Assembly: GCA_021030905.1 (NCBI GenBank)
Contig: JAGFMI010000013.1
Coordinates: forward strand, 682,001-746,000
Origin: Pyrenula massariospora
Lineage: Eukaryota > Ascomycota > Eurotiomycetes > Pyrenulales > Pyrenulaceae
Reading direction: 5' to 3'
Length of the DNA: 64,000 nucleotides
Part shown: piece by piece, positions 12,130 to 23,412 of the stretch
Numbering within the stretch: position 1 is the first letter of the stretch
How the letters are laid out: each line of letters opens with the position of its first letter
Made by a program: the position numbers and the translations under genes
The notes under the pieces: model-generated
Database searches by the model: none
Told to the model about the DNA's origin: nothing
What the model saw: the letters and a program-made list of their open reading frames with translations, nothing else

Positions 12130-13126
12130 TCAGCCCCTCGTCTCTTGGACAGCATTTAGCCCCTGTGTCCCCAATAGCGTATGGCTCCTGCGGGTTCCTG
12201 ATTCACTGCTAGGCGCAGTGCTCCGTTGGGTCGCTGATTCACTCGACAGTTCTACATGCGGTGTTGAGTCCATTTCGACGAAACCAGCGGCCGGCCGCTG
12301 GTATGAGTCTTTTTCGATGGGGCGAGGTATCCTGTACTTAGAACTTTTCGGGCTGGAGTCGCGGTTCTTTCTGCAACGCAAAAGCAAAATTACTATCACT
12401 GTTATTGCTGCTAGGCCTCCAAGCCCAGCACCTACACTGATTCCGGCTTTTGCACCGATGCTCAGTCCATTTGAATTGTTGCTTGAGGCGACCGCAGTAG
12501 GTGACGAGAAAGGTACTGACGATGAAGGCGAGGACGATAAAAGTGAGGACGATGAAGAAGAATCCGACGTGGTGTGAGATTCGGAGACAAACGTTGTGGA
12601 ACTCGTAGAGAATGTAGAAGGCGAGGGAGTTGAAACAAATGATCCTAGCATCGAGGAAGAACTTGACGCTGATATTGTTGAGAGATCTGATGGTGCCGGA
12701 GCCAGAAATGTCTCCGTAGTAGGTTTGTCACAAGAAGTGTTGCCGTTTGCGTCTGCGCCGCAACACGCCCAAACACGGCTCGTATAATTATAGACTGCAT
12801 CCGGCGGGTGATCAAGATTTAAATCCGCTATGCGTCAAAGCCACAACGTCAGTATTTCCTGAATATTAGTCAACTCACAGGATTTCGCACGTACTGCATG
12901 CTTTAGGACAAGCTGAATTTGAGAAAGTAGGGTCGGTACATGCGCCAATGTAGTATGAGCTGTAAGAACCTGTGCCAGGTGGGCCATGTGTAAAATGACA
13001 AAGCCCGTTGGAGAGGCAAATATCTCCTTGCTGGCAGCACCCAAGGCCGGAGGGACAAGGCACTATGAGGGTGCCAGCACTAATAATGGTTGAAGTTGTG
13101 CCAATATAGCCATAGCACTGTGCCAT
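12130..13126 (-). CDS. Cys-rich single-pass surface protein with Ser/Thr stalk
   Basis: Model: exon 1 13126-12895, exon 2 12827-12130 (309 residues), donor GTACGT, acceptor GCATAG. The join gives ACPKACTDLNLDHPPDAVYN, continuing into WACCGADANGNTSC. The ectodomain has paired cysteines (CPSGLGCCQQGDICLSNGLC, CTDPTFSNSACPKAC, WACC) and a PxxETFLAPAP-like end, a pattern I know from fungal surface proteins. A long Ser/Thr/Val-rich stalk follows. The transmembrane segment is SVGAGLGGLAAITVIVILLL, stopped by RCRKNR. The cytoplasmic tail is about 90 residues and Ser-rich. Upstream of the ATG the frame stays open as a hydrophobic run (FVVFAFSLLPGSS) up to a TGA at 13192. A signal peptide probably comes from an unseen upstream exon, or the 5' end is damaged. 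Function unknown; a wall-stress-sensor-like layout is possible. Confidence 0.7.
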
Positions 13127-14473
13127 GACGAGGTTTGTAGAATCGTTCAAAGAAGACCCGGGCAAGAGAGAGAAAGCGAAAACAACAAATCAAAGAATAC
13201 GGTCTATCGTAAGACCATGCTGATTCTGGAGTGGGCTTGTCGAGGTTGTGGGGTCCGCGTGCCGCTGCGAACTATCGTTTGTTCTGGTCTTTAGCCAAAG
13301 CACTTCCAATGCCACTAACATATATGAAATGGAACATATGACTGCCAGCGAGACAGGGTTCTCCTGAGGCTCTGCATTGAGTAATGGCATGTGATAGCGT
13401 ATGGTCACTACGCAAGGGAGCTGATGGCCAATCTTCATCTGATAAGCCGTACAATGGGGGCCAGTCAGCCAAGTTTCTCTGTCGAGGAAGCCTGTAGATC
13501 TTCAGCCTCATGATGTGATACGTGTCCTGTGAAGATCGTTGATTGGCCACTTCCCCTGCATGAGAGGCGAAAGAAGATTAAATTTGCCAACAATTCGGAA
13601 CGCCGGCACTCTTGGAGCCGATTTGAGGATCGTCCATTAGCGATGGTACCCCGGGAGACGATTCCGCCTTACAACCCGCAAAACAGGACTTACATGAAGC
13701 GGAGCAGATGCTATCGATCGGCGGAAGTCCTAGGAGTGTGCAAGGAAGTTCGCATGATGAAAAGGCAATCCTGGAGGAGGCAGCCGACAAGGCCAGCCTT
13801 AATTCGAAAATTTCGCCTAAGACAGAGCCATTTGACGACAATCCCGAAGGACTGAGCTGCTCAGGGAAGCAGTAGGAGTCGTGGCCGTGCAACCTAACTG
13901 GGGCTGGGCCGAAGTTGAGCCGAACCCTAAGTTGGCACGGTTGGCTGGCACAAAGGGGGCCCGGGGGATGGGCCCGATCAGGAAGAGGAGTTGAGGCCGG
14001 TCAGTGCCCTGCCGCATAGATGAGCGAGCTACTAAATTCATTAGCATGAGTAAGCTGAAGCTCTTTGAGATGCTATCTTGACAACTTGGATCATGGAGGA
14101 TAAGTAATGCCAGTGACGTTGTGGGCGGTTGGTGACCGCGAGTCAGTACCATGCTTGTGGCGTTCTGCGCTCTCTAGTAGGTTCTCGTATTTCGCGCATT
14201 TTTTGCCATTGAGCTACACTGGATGAAATGTGGTCAGGCATTTGAAACGTTAAATCTATGACGCGAATTCTAGATCGTGGCAAATACCGCCTTCTTTGAG
14301 CCCGGGTTTCTGAGAGATGGCCTTGGTATTCGAAGACCTTTCCGTTCTCGATAAGGCTGCCTTTCATCCATCCAAAGAAACATTACGAATGCGAAAAGTA
14401 CCCAGAATACCGGTACTCAATCCCCCCTAGTCATTACAACGTTATTTTCAGTCTGCAGCAACAACGGCAAACC
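13127..14473. other. Interval without a supported gene
   Basis: It may hold the missing 5' exon and the promoter of the Cys-rich surface protein (minus strand), and it holds the promoter of the hydrolase at 14474. I see no other coding signal. Confidence 0.4.
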
Positions 14474-15328
14474 ATGTCTCAAGAAAGCCATCCGCCGCCA
14501 CTGACCCTCAACGCAACCGCCCCGCACACCGCAACCGCCATCATCCTCCATGGCATGGGCGACACCGCTCAGTCCTGGCACAAGCATGTCATCAACTGGA
14601 ACTGGCCGACCCGCTTCCCCCACATCCGGTTCATCTTTCCCCAAGCCCCCGTACGGGACCTCGCTCTCGTGCCCGGCTCCCGCATGTCCAGCTGGTTCGA
14701 CGTGCTATCCACGAACGATGTCCGCGGCGGCACCCACGACGAGGTGGGTATGGCATGTTCGAGGCTCTACCTGGAGAATCTTGTTCGAGAGGAGATCGAG
14801 AAGAGGCTCATCCCCGCAGATAGGATTCTTCTCGGAGGCTTCTCACAGGGTGGTGCTATAGCGCTTCTGGCGGGGATCTCCATGCCGTGGACACTGGGCG
14901 GTGTGTTCTCGCTGTGTGGATATCTACCCATGATACCGAGGGTTCTGGAGATGGCGGCGTTGACTGACGAAGGGAGAGCGGAAGGGGTAGGGGGAATAAT
15001 GACAGCGGAACAAAGACCGGCGCAGGCTATTTTTATGGGGAATGGGACGAACGATCCCACCGTAAAGTTCCCTTGGGGACAATGGAGTGCGAACGCGCTG
15101 AAGGTCATGGGTTTCATTGTTGACTTTCGCTCCTATTTGTGAGGAACAGGGTTATTTTGTATCATATTGGAATTCGTATGGAGCCTTGCTAACTGGTGAA
15201 ATAGACGTCAAGGACATTGCATGCATCCAAAAGTTCGAGCAGAAATTGCAGAGTGGTTGGATCTTCGCCTCTCCCAGTCGGAGGACGAGGAGTGGTCTAC
15301 CGTCAGCAGATTCGACGAAAAATCATGA
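14474..15328 (+). CDS. Acyl-protein thioesterase / carboxylesterase-like serine hydrolase
   Basis: Exon 1 is 14474-15138 and exon 2 is 15205-15328 (262 residues); donor GTGAGG, branch GCTAAC, acceptor AAATAG. The fold markers of the phospholipase/carboxylesterase (APT1-like) family are present: IILHGMGDTAQSW (oxyanion region, residues about 24-36), FPQAP, the nucleophile elbow GGFSQGGAIAL (Ser in G-F-S-Q-G), NGTNDPTVKF with the likely catalytic Asp, and RQGH in exon 2 with the likely catalytic His. The join is needed to bring in that His. Family members hydrolyse acyl esters or remove palmitate from proteins in the cytosol. At about 260 residues it is slightly longer than APT1. The coding strand is C-rich at its start and G-rich near its end (see findings). 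Confidence 0.88.
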
Positions 15329-15680
15329 ATTGTCTGCTCTGGTTATAAGAGTGCAATCAAGTCATCAGTTTAGAGGGTTGGATGTATCTCTCAGAAGATT
15401 TTGAGATTCATGAATGCTCGAACGAGCGCCTGGCCACCCCGCTGTAACTGGACGAGTGGTCTCAAAGTTGTAGGTAATGGCCGGGACAAGATCCTCATTG
15501 GATAGTCTAAACTCAAAAACTCAGAGCACCTGAATTACACGGCCAATCTTGTCAAGACCAAGTACCAGAAATTCTGAGCGACCCCACCATCGGCGTCGAC
15601 GGCCGCCCGCATGATAACCAGGCTTGCCGAAATCTCTGATATCCAGTTCCGCCCTCCCCAAGCGAGTCTGCCATTCCAAA
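15329..15680. other. Short gap between convergent genes
   Basis: This is the space between the hydrolase stop and the lectin stop. It should hold two 3' untranslated regions. Nothing else is seen. Confidence 0.5.
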
Positions 15681-16301
15681 CTACAAAATAACACATTTTC
15701 CCTGCTGCGCCGCTTGGACCGTCCCCCCAACAATCGCAACAGCATGAACACCAATGTTGATCGCAGCTCCGACCGCGCCCTGCGGACCCAGATTTTGCGC
15801 CAGCCAAGCCTTATTCGCATCCGTGTTCGGCATGTCGTACGCCTCGTCGAGGTGGATAGTCATCATGTTCGTCACCGGCGCATGCGAGACGGTCGCCACC
15901 TGCTCCGTGAGCTTCGCGTCCGCCTGCTCCACCGTGTCGGCCTCGGCGTGGACCTGGCTGTGCGGGGCCCCGATTGCGAACAGAAGCGCGAGCTGGCCGT
16001 CGAGCGTGTTGATCTCGTGCTGGATGGAGCAGGAGGAGGTGGAGTAGTCACCGTTGACGTCGGGGAGCTCTGCGTCTAGGATCCGGCCATCGGGGGAGAG
16101 GGTGATGGAGCGAGCTGCTGAGGAGAAGTTGGTGGCGCCGAGGGAGAGAGCGCCGTTGACGTTGCCGAGGATGGAGTCTAGGTCGATGCTGGCGGTCTGC
16201 GTGCGCTGGGAGTCATTTTCGGCAGCGGTGATGTGGAGGATGTGGTTAGATTCGAGGGAGGTGCTAGTTATTGAGCAGTCTGAGGGAGCTGGTTGGGGCA
16301 T
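15681..16301 (-). CDS. Cyanovirin-N homology (CVNH) lectin with C-terminal CaaX-like box
   Basis: Start at the ATG at 16301 (MPQPAPSDCSITSTSLESNH); 206 residues, no intron needed. Residues about 8-106 match the two-repeat CVNH fold: ASIDLDSILGNVNGALSLGA is the end of repeat one, ARSITLSPDGRILDAEL opens repeat two, and CSIQHEINTLDGQLAL closes it. CVNH proteins bind high-mannose glycans in cyanobacteria, ferns and fungi. About 100 residues follow, ending in a small, hydrophobic stretch (AVGAAINIGVHAVAIVGG) and finally GKCVIL-stop. CVIL fits a CaaX prenylation box; Leu in the last place favours geranylgeranylation by general rules. There is no signal peptide, so a cytosolic, membrane-tethered lectin is the inference. 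Few cysteines remain (SDC, SSC and the CaaX Cys). Confidence 0.82.
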   Translation of the reverse strand: MPQPAPSDCSITSTSLESNHILHITAAENDSQRTQTASIDLDSILGNVNGALSLGATNFSSAARSITLSPDGRILDAELPDVNGDYSTSSCSIQHEINTLDGQLALLFAIGAPHSQVHAEADTVEQADAKLTEQVATVSHAPVTNMMTIHLDEAYDMPNTDANKAWLAQNLGPQGAVGAAINIGVHAVAIVGGTVQAAQQGKCVIL

Positions 16302-17289
16302 GATGGGTGACGTTGATTGAGAATAATTTTCCAAGTTGACTCTTACCGGGGAGGAGAGGAAATGGAGGCAAACCGCAAAGGGCTGAATGCACCCATTTTA
16401 ATCTTGACTCAGGTCGCGCCACAGCATTCTCGCCATATGCTTGAGTCAGTCAAGTGCGTCCCCTCTAAGACCTGTGTTGCCGCCGAAAGTGCCTGGCCAG
16501 ATCATAGGAAGCCAATTAGGAAATCTGACTGGGGAGGATCTTCGTCCAAAATGAGGATACTATTCACAGAAGTAGACTAGCTCGTATCTTTGGAAAAGCC
16601 GATCTGGACACGATGGAACAAGTCTCGATCATCAAGTTTCTAAAAGCAGCTAGTCGACAGATCATTTCGTGTGACACCCCATATTTCACACAAGACGGCC
16701 CGGGCCGGCATCAACTTTGCCTATCCTATTGGCGGACATTGGGAGGAGACGAGTCAGTGGCGCTTTGCTAGAGAGTTGCTTGACCAGCACAAGATGCCCT
16801 CTTGATCACGTCGCATCGTATTGGGTTTGTGGCTGGCTGAGGCGAGAGTCATGTGGAGAAAGTCGGTGTAAAGCTCGGGCAAAGGTTCGGTGGGGACACT
16901 TAATTTGGATTTGGAACGAAGGGTTCGAGGCCTTTGCTCACAAGCTTGTCTAGCTCTCTACAATAATGCCTCTGAACTTCCAAGACGCGCTTTCATTCCA
17001 GGAAGTCGATGAAAATGGGTAAAATGCAAGTTTCTTGCGACATGGTCGCGGTGGTTCACCTCATGCCTGCCACGGCCGCAATTGCTCGACGGATTTCCGA
17101 TCCCGGCATTGGTCCTGTCTTAATAGGTCCTGCTTCATACAATGGGCGTTGTTCAAAGTCCATACATGATAATGGAGGTTCTTTGAACAAATTGCCGACC
17201 AAGTTGGACTATAGCATTATCCGTGAACCAAGCAAATTCCACAGTGATGATAATTAAGTCACATATTAGATGAACAGGGATAGAATTTG
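16302..17289. other. Interval without a supported gene
   Basis: It holds the promoter of the lectin gene (minus strand) and the 3' end of the membrane-protein gene. Small frames at 16717-16953 and 17009-17257 have no motif and I do not support them. Confidence 0.4.
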
Positions 17290-19547
17290 CTAGGGAGCCG
17301 CAACACCAGCCGCCGATGAGATGTTACCAATCCCAGGCCCATGCTCTCTAACCCTCAGCCTCAGCCCCTCCACGCTTTTCGAAACCTCTCGGCTACCCTG
17401 TCCTCGCAACCCTTGCACCTTTTCGATCAGCTTATCCTCTTCACCGATCTCACCTTCACGACAATTCGCCACAAAATCAAGGACCGGCCATGTCGTCGTC
17501 TTTGGCATGCTGGCCGTGGAACGAACGAAACTGCCCGCGACGAGAACGCCGAGACACGTTAGAAGAACCAGCCCGCCTACGCCGGTGTACAGCCATACAG
17601 TCCAGGGTGCGACGGAGATGTGATAAACGGGGCTCGAGAGCGCGGCGTCGACATATAGCTCCGATGGTACGCTCTTAATGATTGATGTTGGCAGGGGGCC
17701 CTGGTCGGATGTGTACGAGGAGGTGTAGAGTGGAGTGAAGTAGTACAGTGGCAGCGCGACGAGGTTGCGCAGGTTGGACGCTGCGGCGGAGAAAGCAACA
17801 GAAGATGTCTCAGCGAAGATCAATTTGTTAGATAGGTACGAGATGAATGAATAACCCGGGGTGTTACAGCTGAAGCCAAGGGAGCTGTCAACGAAGCTGG
17901 CGTTGTACACGGTGAGTAAGTCGGTGGCAGAGATTGTGTTAATAAGCGATGGGGGAGATAGGTGAGAAATAGAGAGTATGGATTCGTTGTAGCGTGCATA
18001 GTGTACCGTCGCGTGCCTCCGATAAGCCGTCATGGCGGTCGTCCAGCCGGTTGAGGCCTGCCAGGTCGTGTCATTGATGCAGGAACCCTGGACGGCCATG
18101 GGACAGTGCACTAGTTCTATTTACATGGTTCAGAACAAGAACGCATGCCAGTAGCTTAATCGTGTGAGAGATTTACTTACTCGTGTAGATAGCATTTTCA
18201 TCTGATTTAGTTACGCAAATCTGGACTGCAGAGCTCTCGTCTCCATATACAACGCAATCCTTGGTCCCATCGAAGCGGGCATTTCCTTCCAGTTCTGCGA
18301 ACGAAAAGTCTAGGTGAAGTCCTTGGACATTGTAAATAGTATACGCAGTCTTGCTAGTATCATTCATGTTTTTGCTTGGCCAAGGAGTAACTAGCTCCAA
18401 CCCTCCAGGAACGAAATACGACGCTCTGCATACATCAGTACTTCTCAGAGGATGATCGGAGCGGCAGATAGAGGTGCCACGCACGACGGGCTCTACGCTC
18501 CAAGCTTTGGCTGTATTAGTGAGGAAATGATTGATGTCGGTCTGAAACTGGATGGCTGCTGTTGAGCCGGCCTCGGTGACCCAGGAAGCATTGAAATCGC
18601 CGACGCCTGCGGAGATACGAAAGGGTGGCTCGGAGACAAACTGAAGACTGCCAGATACGTTGCCTATAATACTGAGTAAGTATTGCATCTATGCCCCAGC
18701 AAAGTGTACTGGGATCTCGATATGAATGATAGAAACCAGGAAAGCAACGTAAGCGAAGAAGCCGGAAGACTCAACTAAGTAGGATTATAGACAGTGTGGA
18801 AACGAAGAGCACAAAGATTAGTCTTCGTCATATGTCAGCTTCGCTTGTCACTGTAAGGGCTGAGATAGGTTACCTGATAGCGCTGAACCATCGAACAGCC
18901 TTCCGTCTCGAGAAAATGAGGATGACAAGTCCCCATTTCGATGTGCCCTGATTCAAGGCAAGGAAGTCTAACAACGCAATACCACTTTTTGTGGAGAGGA
19001 GCATCCACTTCAAGCTGTCCATCGCTTCTTCGATCATTCCTCCCATCCCAATTTTCGCTACCTCGGATAAAAGTGTCAAGACGAAGATGGTGTTGCTGGC
19101 AGACTTTACGGTAAGACCGGTTCGCAACAGCTGTGTGGTGCTAAAAGCATATATGATAGTGAGAACAAATAGAAAAGTACCGGTCAAGTTGGAGAGCCAT
19201 GCCAAGAGTGTCCGGTATATCGGATGACTTTTCTGTATTTGTATCCATCTGAACCATTGGTGACTATTTTTTGGTGGAGTTGAGCTGGCTGGAGATGAAG
19301 GAGGCCCGCTTGTCTGACCATTAGGTTGGGCCGCATTAGGAATAATATTTGCTGCGCTGCTTCCTGGAGTCGTCGGTGCTTGAGAACTCTGGATTGAGGC
19401 AGTTGAAGTCTCTGACTGCTGGACAGAGGAAGCATTTGCTGATGAAGAGGGTTGCTGATTGTGATTTGCACTCGTGTCGTAGGACGAGTTTCCAGCAGGT
19501 CCCACGCTTTGAAGTTCGACCTCGGCCTCTGAAGGAGGTACGGACAT
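17290..19547 (-). CDS. Fungal polytopic membrane protein with large ectodomain; possibly decaying
   Basis: Exon 1 (19547-18874) begins MSVPPSEAEVELQ, has a Ser/Pro/Gln-rich cytosolic region, a transmembrane segment (GTFLFVLTIIYAFSTTQLL), then AMDSLKWMLLSTKSGIALLD, a layout typical of a broad group of fungal plasma-membrane proteins. A middle exon encodes another membrane segment (FFAYVAFLVSIIHIEIPVHF) and a Cys-containing ectodomain (CRSDHPLRSTDVCRASYF). The last join, 18181 to 18116 (donor GTAAGT, acceptor AAATAG), is clean. The final exon has an ectodomain, a transmembrane segment (VWLYTGVGGLVLLTCLGVLV) and a charged tail. Problems: an in-frame TAG at 18691-18689 separates the second membrane segment from the ectodomain, and the 18874/18774 join is one base out of phase. 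It may be a damaged gene or have an intron I cannot resolve. Function unknown. Confidence 0.6.
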
Positions 19548-20201
19548 GATCGCGACGACGTGATTCCATCTTCACTACTGATTCTCCTCCAGCACCGGTT
19601 GTAGTTAAATGTTTCTGGATTTTGGGTGATCTCGGGATTGGTGGTTATGCTCGAGTGACCATTAAGCCCTTTTTCAGCTGCCCAGGCTCTACGAAATTGG
19701 CGTGAAGCCACTAAAATTTCTCTAAGCCAATCCTCTGCGATGCCACTGACAATCATTGTTTTTTCTTCCCAAGACTTCTAAATCTAGCTGCCGACGTGAT
19801 CTCTGCTCCCTGCAATGTTCTCAATCGAGATTCTCTAAAGACGAGTCTCGACTTCCACATTCTGTGAGGCTTTCAGCCCTCTCGTTCCTGATCTGGCATC
19901 GATGAGCCTTTGCAAATCGGACGCGTATTCTGCTCGTTTCTTTTAGCCTCTTCTGGACGAGGCTTCAAGATACTTATCATGCTTGCCAAGCTGTGGCGGC
20001 TTTCAGTGCGGATTTGCATTTCTTTTGCGCCGCGATGAAGCTGCGGAGAAAACGTGAGCATCGCTCAAAACCTACCGTTGGAGAATCGATAAAGGCGCAG
20101 CTCGTGCACCGCAGTTAAATCAAGCTACAAGTATGCGCATATATTTTTTCTGAGATCTCTTAATATATTGCGTAAGCACTGGTGACTGGAAGATCGACAT
20201 A
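19548..20201. other. Divergent promoter interval
   Basis: It lies between the ATG of the membrane protein (minus) and the ATG of the Ser/Thr-rich surface protein (plus). AT-rich sequence with a TATATT run lies near 20140-20170, just upstream of the plus-strand start. No gene is supported. Confidence 0.45.
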
Positions 20202-21144
20202 ATGCGGTTCTACTACCGCATTTTCTCTCTCTTGACAATGCTTTCAAGTATCCTTACTTACACGAAATATTCTTATGCTAAACCCAGCCAAAAGCGAGGG
20301 TATGACTTTCCTACTTCTATTCTTACCCGGAACCTATCTATCAGCAGCTTACAAGCTCACGTTAACAGAATCGAGACATGCACGGATGTCAGCTGCGTAA
20401 ACTCCTACATCGATGAGTTCACGTCTACTGGCCTCGATGCGTCCTCGCTGGACTTGACATCCATCGCCTCCGAGATCAACAGCCTTCAATCCGGGTTAAC
20501 CTCATATGGCGTCACTTTAACATCCACCCTTTCCGTCCCTAGTCCGGTGAATCCTACGGACGCTAGTCGCCCGACCGTCACGTACAGTAGCTACAGTGGA
20601 CCGTACGTATCGGATATTGTTAGCAGCTATAGCCACTATACGGAAACGAGAACAGCGATTGGGTCGAGCAGTGGAAGTGGAGGCTTCACATTTAATACAG
20701 AGAGCTTTCAGGCAACGAGGTCGGATGACACGAGCACCTCTGTGATCACCACGACTGCCTCGCCTTCCACAGGTATGTATTTCGAATTAAAGGCATTCTC
20801 TTGAATTTGCGGAAGTGAAAAGCCTCTGCAACTATATGATGCCCTCATTACCTCTGACATCTCTTTCTACACACACGGTCTCCAAGCACGACACCAGTTC
20901 TGGCGCGTGTCCTATGGTTGAAATGGTGCTAACTTCAAAAGACAGTATTACATCGACGCAAAACGCTCTCACTACAGTCGTTGGCTCTGCGGATACTTCC
21001 GCCACAGATTTTTCTAGCACAGACGCCTCGACGGCCGGTCCTTCCACCTCAACCTCGACAGATCACGCCGCTATAGGTAAAATTAACACGCAGAACTGGG
21101 CATTGGGATTAGTAATAGGGTTTTTGGGACTTTGGGGTCTGTGA
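20202..21144 (+). CDS. Ser/Thr-rich secreted protein, probably GPI-anchored
   Basis: Exon 1 is 20202-20772 and exon 2 is 20942-21144 (257 residues), with donor GTATGT and acceptor CAAAAG just after a GCTAAC branch. The N-terminus is a signal peptide (MRFYYRIFSLLTMLSSILTY) and a Kex2-type KR lies at residues about 32-33. Two cysteines (CTDVSC) sit in a helical segment near residues 60-70. The rest is Ser/Thr-rich and probably O-glycosylated. The C-terminus (NWALGLVIGFLGLWGL-stop) is a hydrophobic tail with no charged residues after it, as expected for GPI attachment. It is probably a wall or plasma-membrane surface protein; no enzymatic domain is visible. The acceptor could also be the next AG, but only the stated one keeps frame with the GPI tail. 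Confidence 0.72.
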
Positions 21145-21418
21145 AGTGGAAGATATTCCAGTTTTGGTAATTATTCTTCGTTATTATGATACCATAGAGT
21201 TGTATGAAATAGCTATAGTAATGAGATTGACATGCTGTTAAAGTCCTTGCTTCGTTCGACTTGTTCAGACCAAGATATCGATCTGTGCGTCGCTTGTGTG
21301 ACGACTGCGTTTGTTAGGGAATTATGATAACAAACATACCGGAAACCTGCAAAAGGATCGATGATCAAGCTTTTGACCAGCTATCAGGGATTTAGATCGA
21401 CTTTTGACCGCCCCCACT

Positions 21419-23412
21419 TTATACAAGATAGATGAGCTTTGAAGTGTCTTCTGAGCCCCAGGTGTCTAATGATACAAGACCCATACCAATCCGCTGAAAA
21501 ACCATTGCGTCAGAATCTAAGGCTTCTAAGAGCAGAATCAGGTCCCAGCGCGTATCAGTGGGTATATCCGTGTGGCTCATCAAACGCAAACAGTAGGTAT
21601 CGCGAGGCTGAAGAGGAATGTCAAGCATCGCCCAGCCCGAGCAGTCTTCCTTGCTTTTCGCACTAGGGTTCATAAGATGATAGAAAGGTGCGTCGGTGCG
21701 GCGCAGTGCAAAAGCATGATACAACAATGGGAATTTTTTTGACCATTGCTTCCGGTGGGACATTCTTTCACAAGTCATACGCTTTGCCATTGTTGTGATT
21801 ACCAGCCTGCCTGAACTTTCGAGAAAAAGGTCAACCACGGCCTTTTCCGGATGGAAAGTGAGAGGCCAAAAAGAAACCCCACCCTTAACGGCGGCCCAAC
21901 TCCAAGACGGCACATTCGTCAAATGATCGTTTCGAGATGTTACTTGATTTGGAGTCCAGAATAGCTCTAGCGGCAAATCTTTTATCCACATACCCACATG
22001 ATACTGACCATAAACACCTTTCTGCATCTCATTAGCAATACCTTGAATCGCGATCAATCTATCCGATTCGAAGGTCAATTTGGTGAGCGAGTAATTTTCG
22101 ATGAACGACTTCCAATGAAACTCGTTCTGTACGTCGTATTTCTCTCCAGTATCAGAGATTCCACAAGAGCCGTGTTTGCACGTCCAGCTCAGGCCCTCCT
22201 TCATAAAATGCAAAGTCCTACGCGAGAGCCTCCACTCTTGCGTAACCCAGGCTCTTTCCCTAAGTGGTCCCTTGAATGGAGATGCATTCCCGGAGCTTGA
22301 AGAAACATAGAGCGACTCGGTTGTAGTCCCAGATTCCGATGCATATGGAAGTTGGACGATCGTGCTGTCCTTGCGGTTGATAAAGGAGAAGAAACACCCT
22401 TCAGTTGGATCAATTGCACCTGATGCAGCAACAGTAAGTCGTGCCCTCTCGTAGATAACTCCCATGTATGAGGACTCGCGCTCCCAGTCGTCGTGGTCAT
22501 CCTGCACAATGCACAATGAGTCGATCCATAAGTATCGAATACCCAGATGCCTAGTCACTGTAATGACGTCTTTGAGAACTTTCGGCATTTGCTCGTACGG
22601 GATGCCATCGATATGACTTTGGAGATTTCCTGTCGTGGTTTTGGGCGGATGCTTATCAGGGGAGCCCCAACAATAACTGAGAGCAACGTAATGACCGGTC
22701 CCGCCATGCGTCACAACAACCTTTGGCTCGGCATCTTCGTTCGCCGGTGAACCCAAATCAATGACTCGAGTTGGCAGTGGTGGCTCGGTCGACTCGTCAT
22801 CGATCGTGATTCCTGACAGGCCTACTTTGCACTCATTATGAACGGAAAGGCAGGTTTGTAGCCAGTCCTGCACCAGCGCAAAAGCTTCCTGAGAGTCACT
22901 GCTAGTAAGTGGTTTCTTGTCGCAAATATTTCCAGAGAGCGCTGCAGGACTACCTATGTGACATTAGCTTAATCTGGAAGACTTAACGAGATTCAAAAGA
23001 TAACGAGACCTTGCTCTGCCCATATAGACAACAATATGGTGTGAGATTTGGGCCAACGAGGCGTTGGCACATGTACAGATAACTCGTACAGGCATGATCG
23101 AGCCTGATCGGGATGTCTTCCACAACACTTCAACCGTGATATTAAAATTGGCTGGTCCTTGCAGTACGAGCCCACAAAAGTTATGAGAGTGCGCTCCTCT
23201 GAATTTTTGAGATGCTTCTCGAATAGTTTCACAAGGTTCTGTCGAATTAAGGAACAAAATTCACATTTTCGAGCGGTGAGGATGACATATAGAGCACTTG
23301 GTAGATAGGACACATCCTCTGATTTTGAGGATAATTGCCTCCTCCATGAGGGAGTTGTGTTCTTCTTGAAGAGGAGCTTTGCCAAGCGATCGCAGTGACC
23401 GCAAAGAGGCAT
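21419..23412 (-). CDS. HET-domain (heterokaryon incompatibility) protein
   Basis: Exon 1 is 23412-23010 and exon 2 is 22953-21419 (645 residues); the start is MPLCGHCDRLAKLLF. The intron has a weak GTCTCG donor and acceptor CACATAG, and the join keeps frame (IWAEQG / SPAALSG). The N-terminus has Cys pairs (CGHC, CEFC) commonly seen ahead of HET domains. The HET core is clear at residues about 200-360: YVALSYCWG, then YLWIDSLCIVQDDHDDWERE, then MGVIYERARLTVAASGA. The region after it (RAWVTQEWRLSRRTLHF and LTNVPSWSWAAVKGG) also matches the usual HET-protein C-terminal half. HET proteins trigger cell death when genetically different hyphae fuse, but most members of this large family have no proven allorecognition role. 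No NACHT or repeat domain is present. Confidence 0.88.

Noticed and set aside
13190-13218. ATG at 13218 as start of the Cys-rich surface protein with a premature TAG
   Set aside because: On careful counting this ATG is not in frame with the protein; the in-frame stop is the TGA at 13192.
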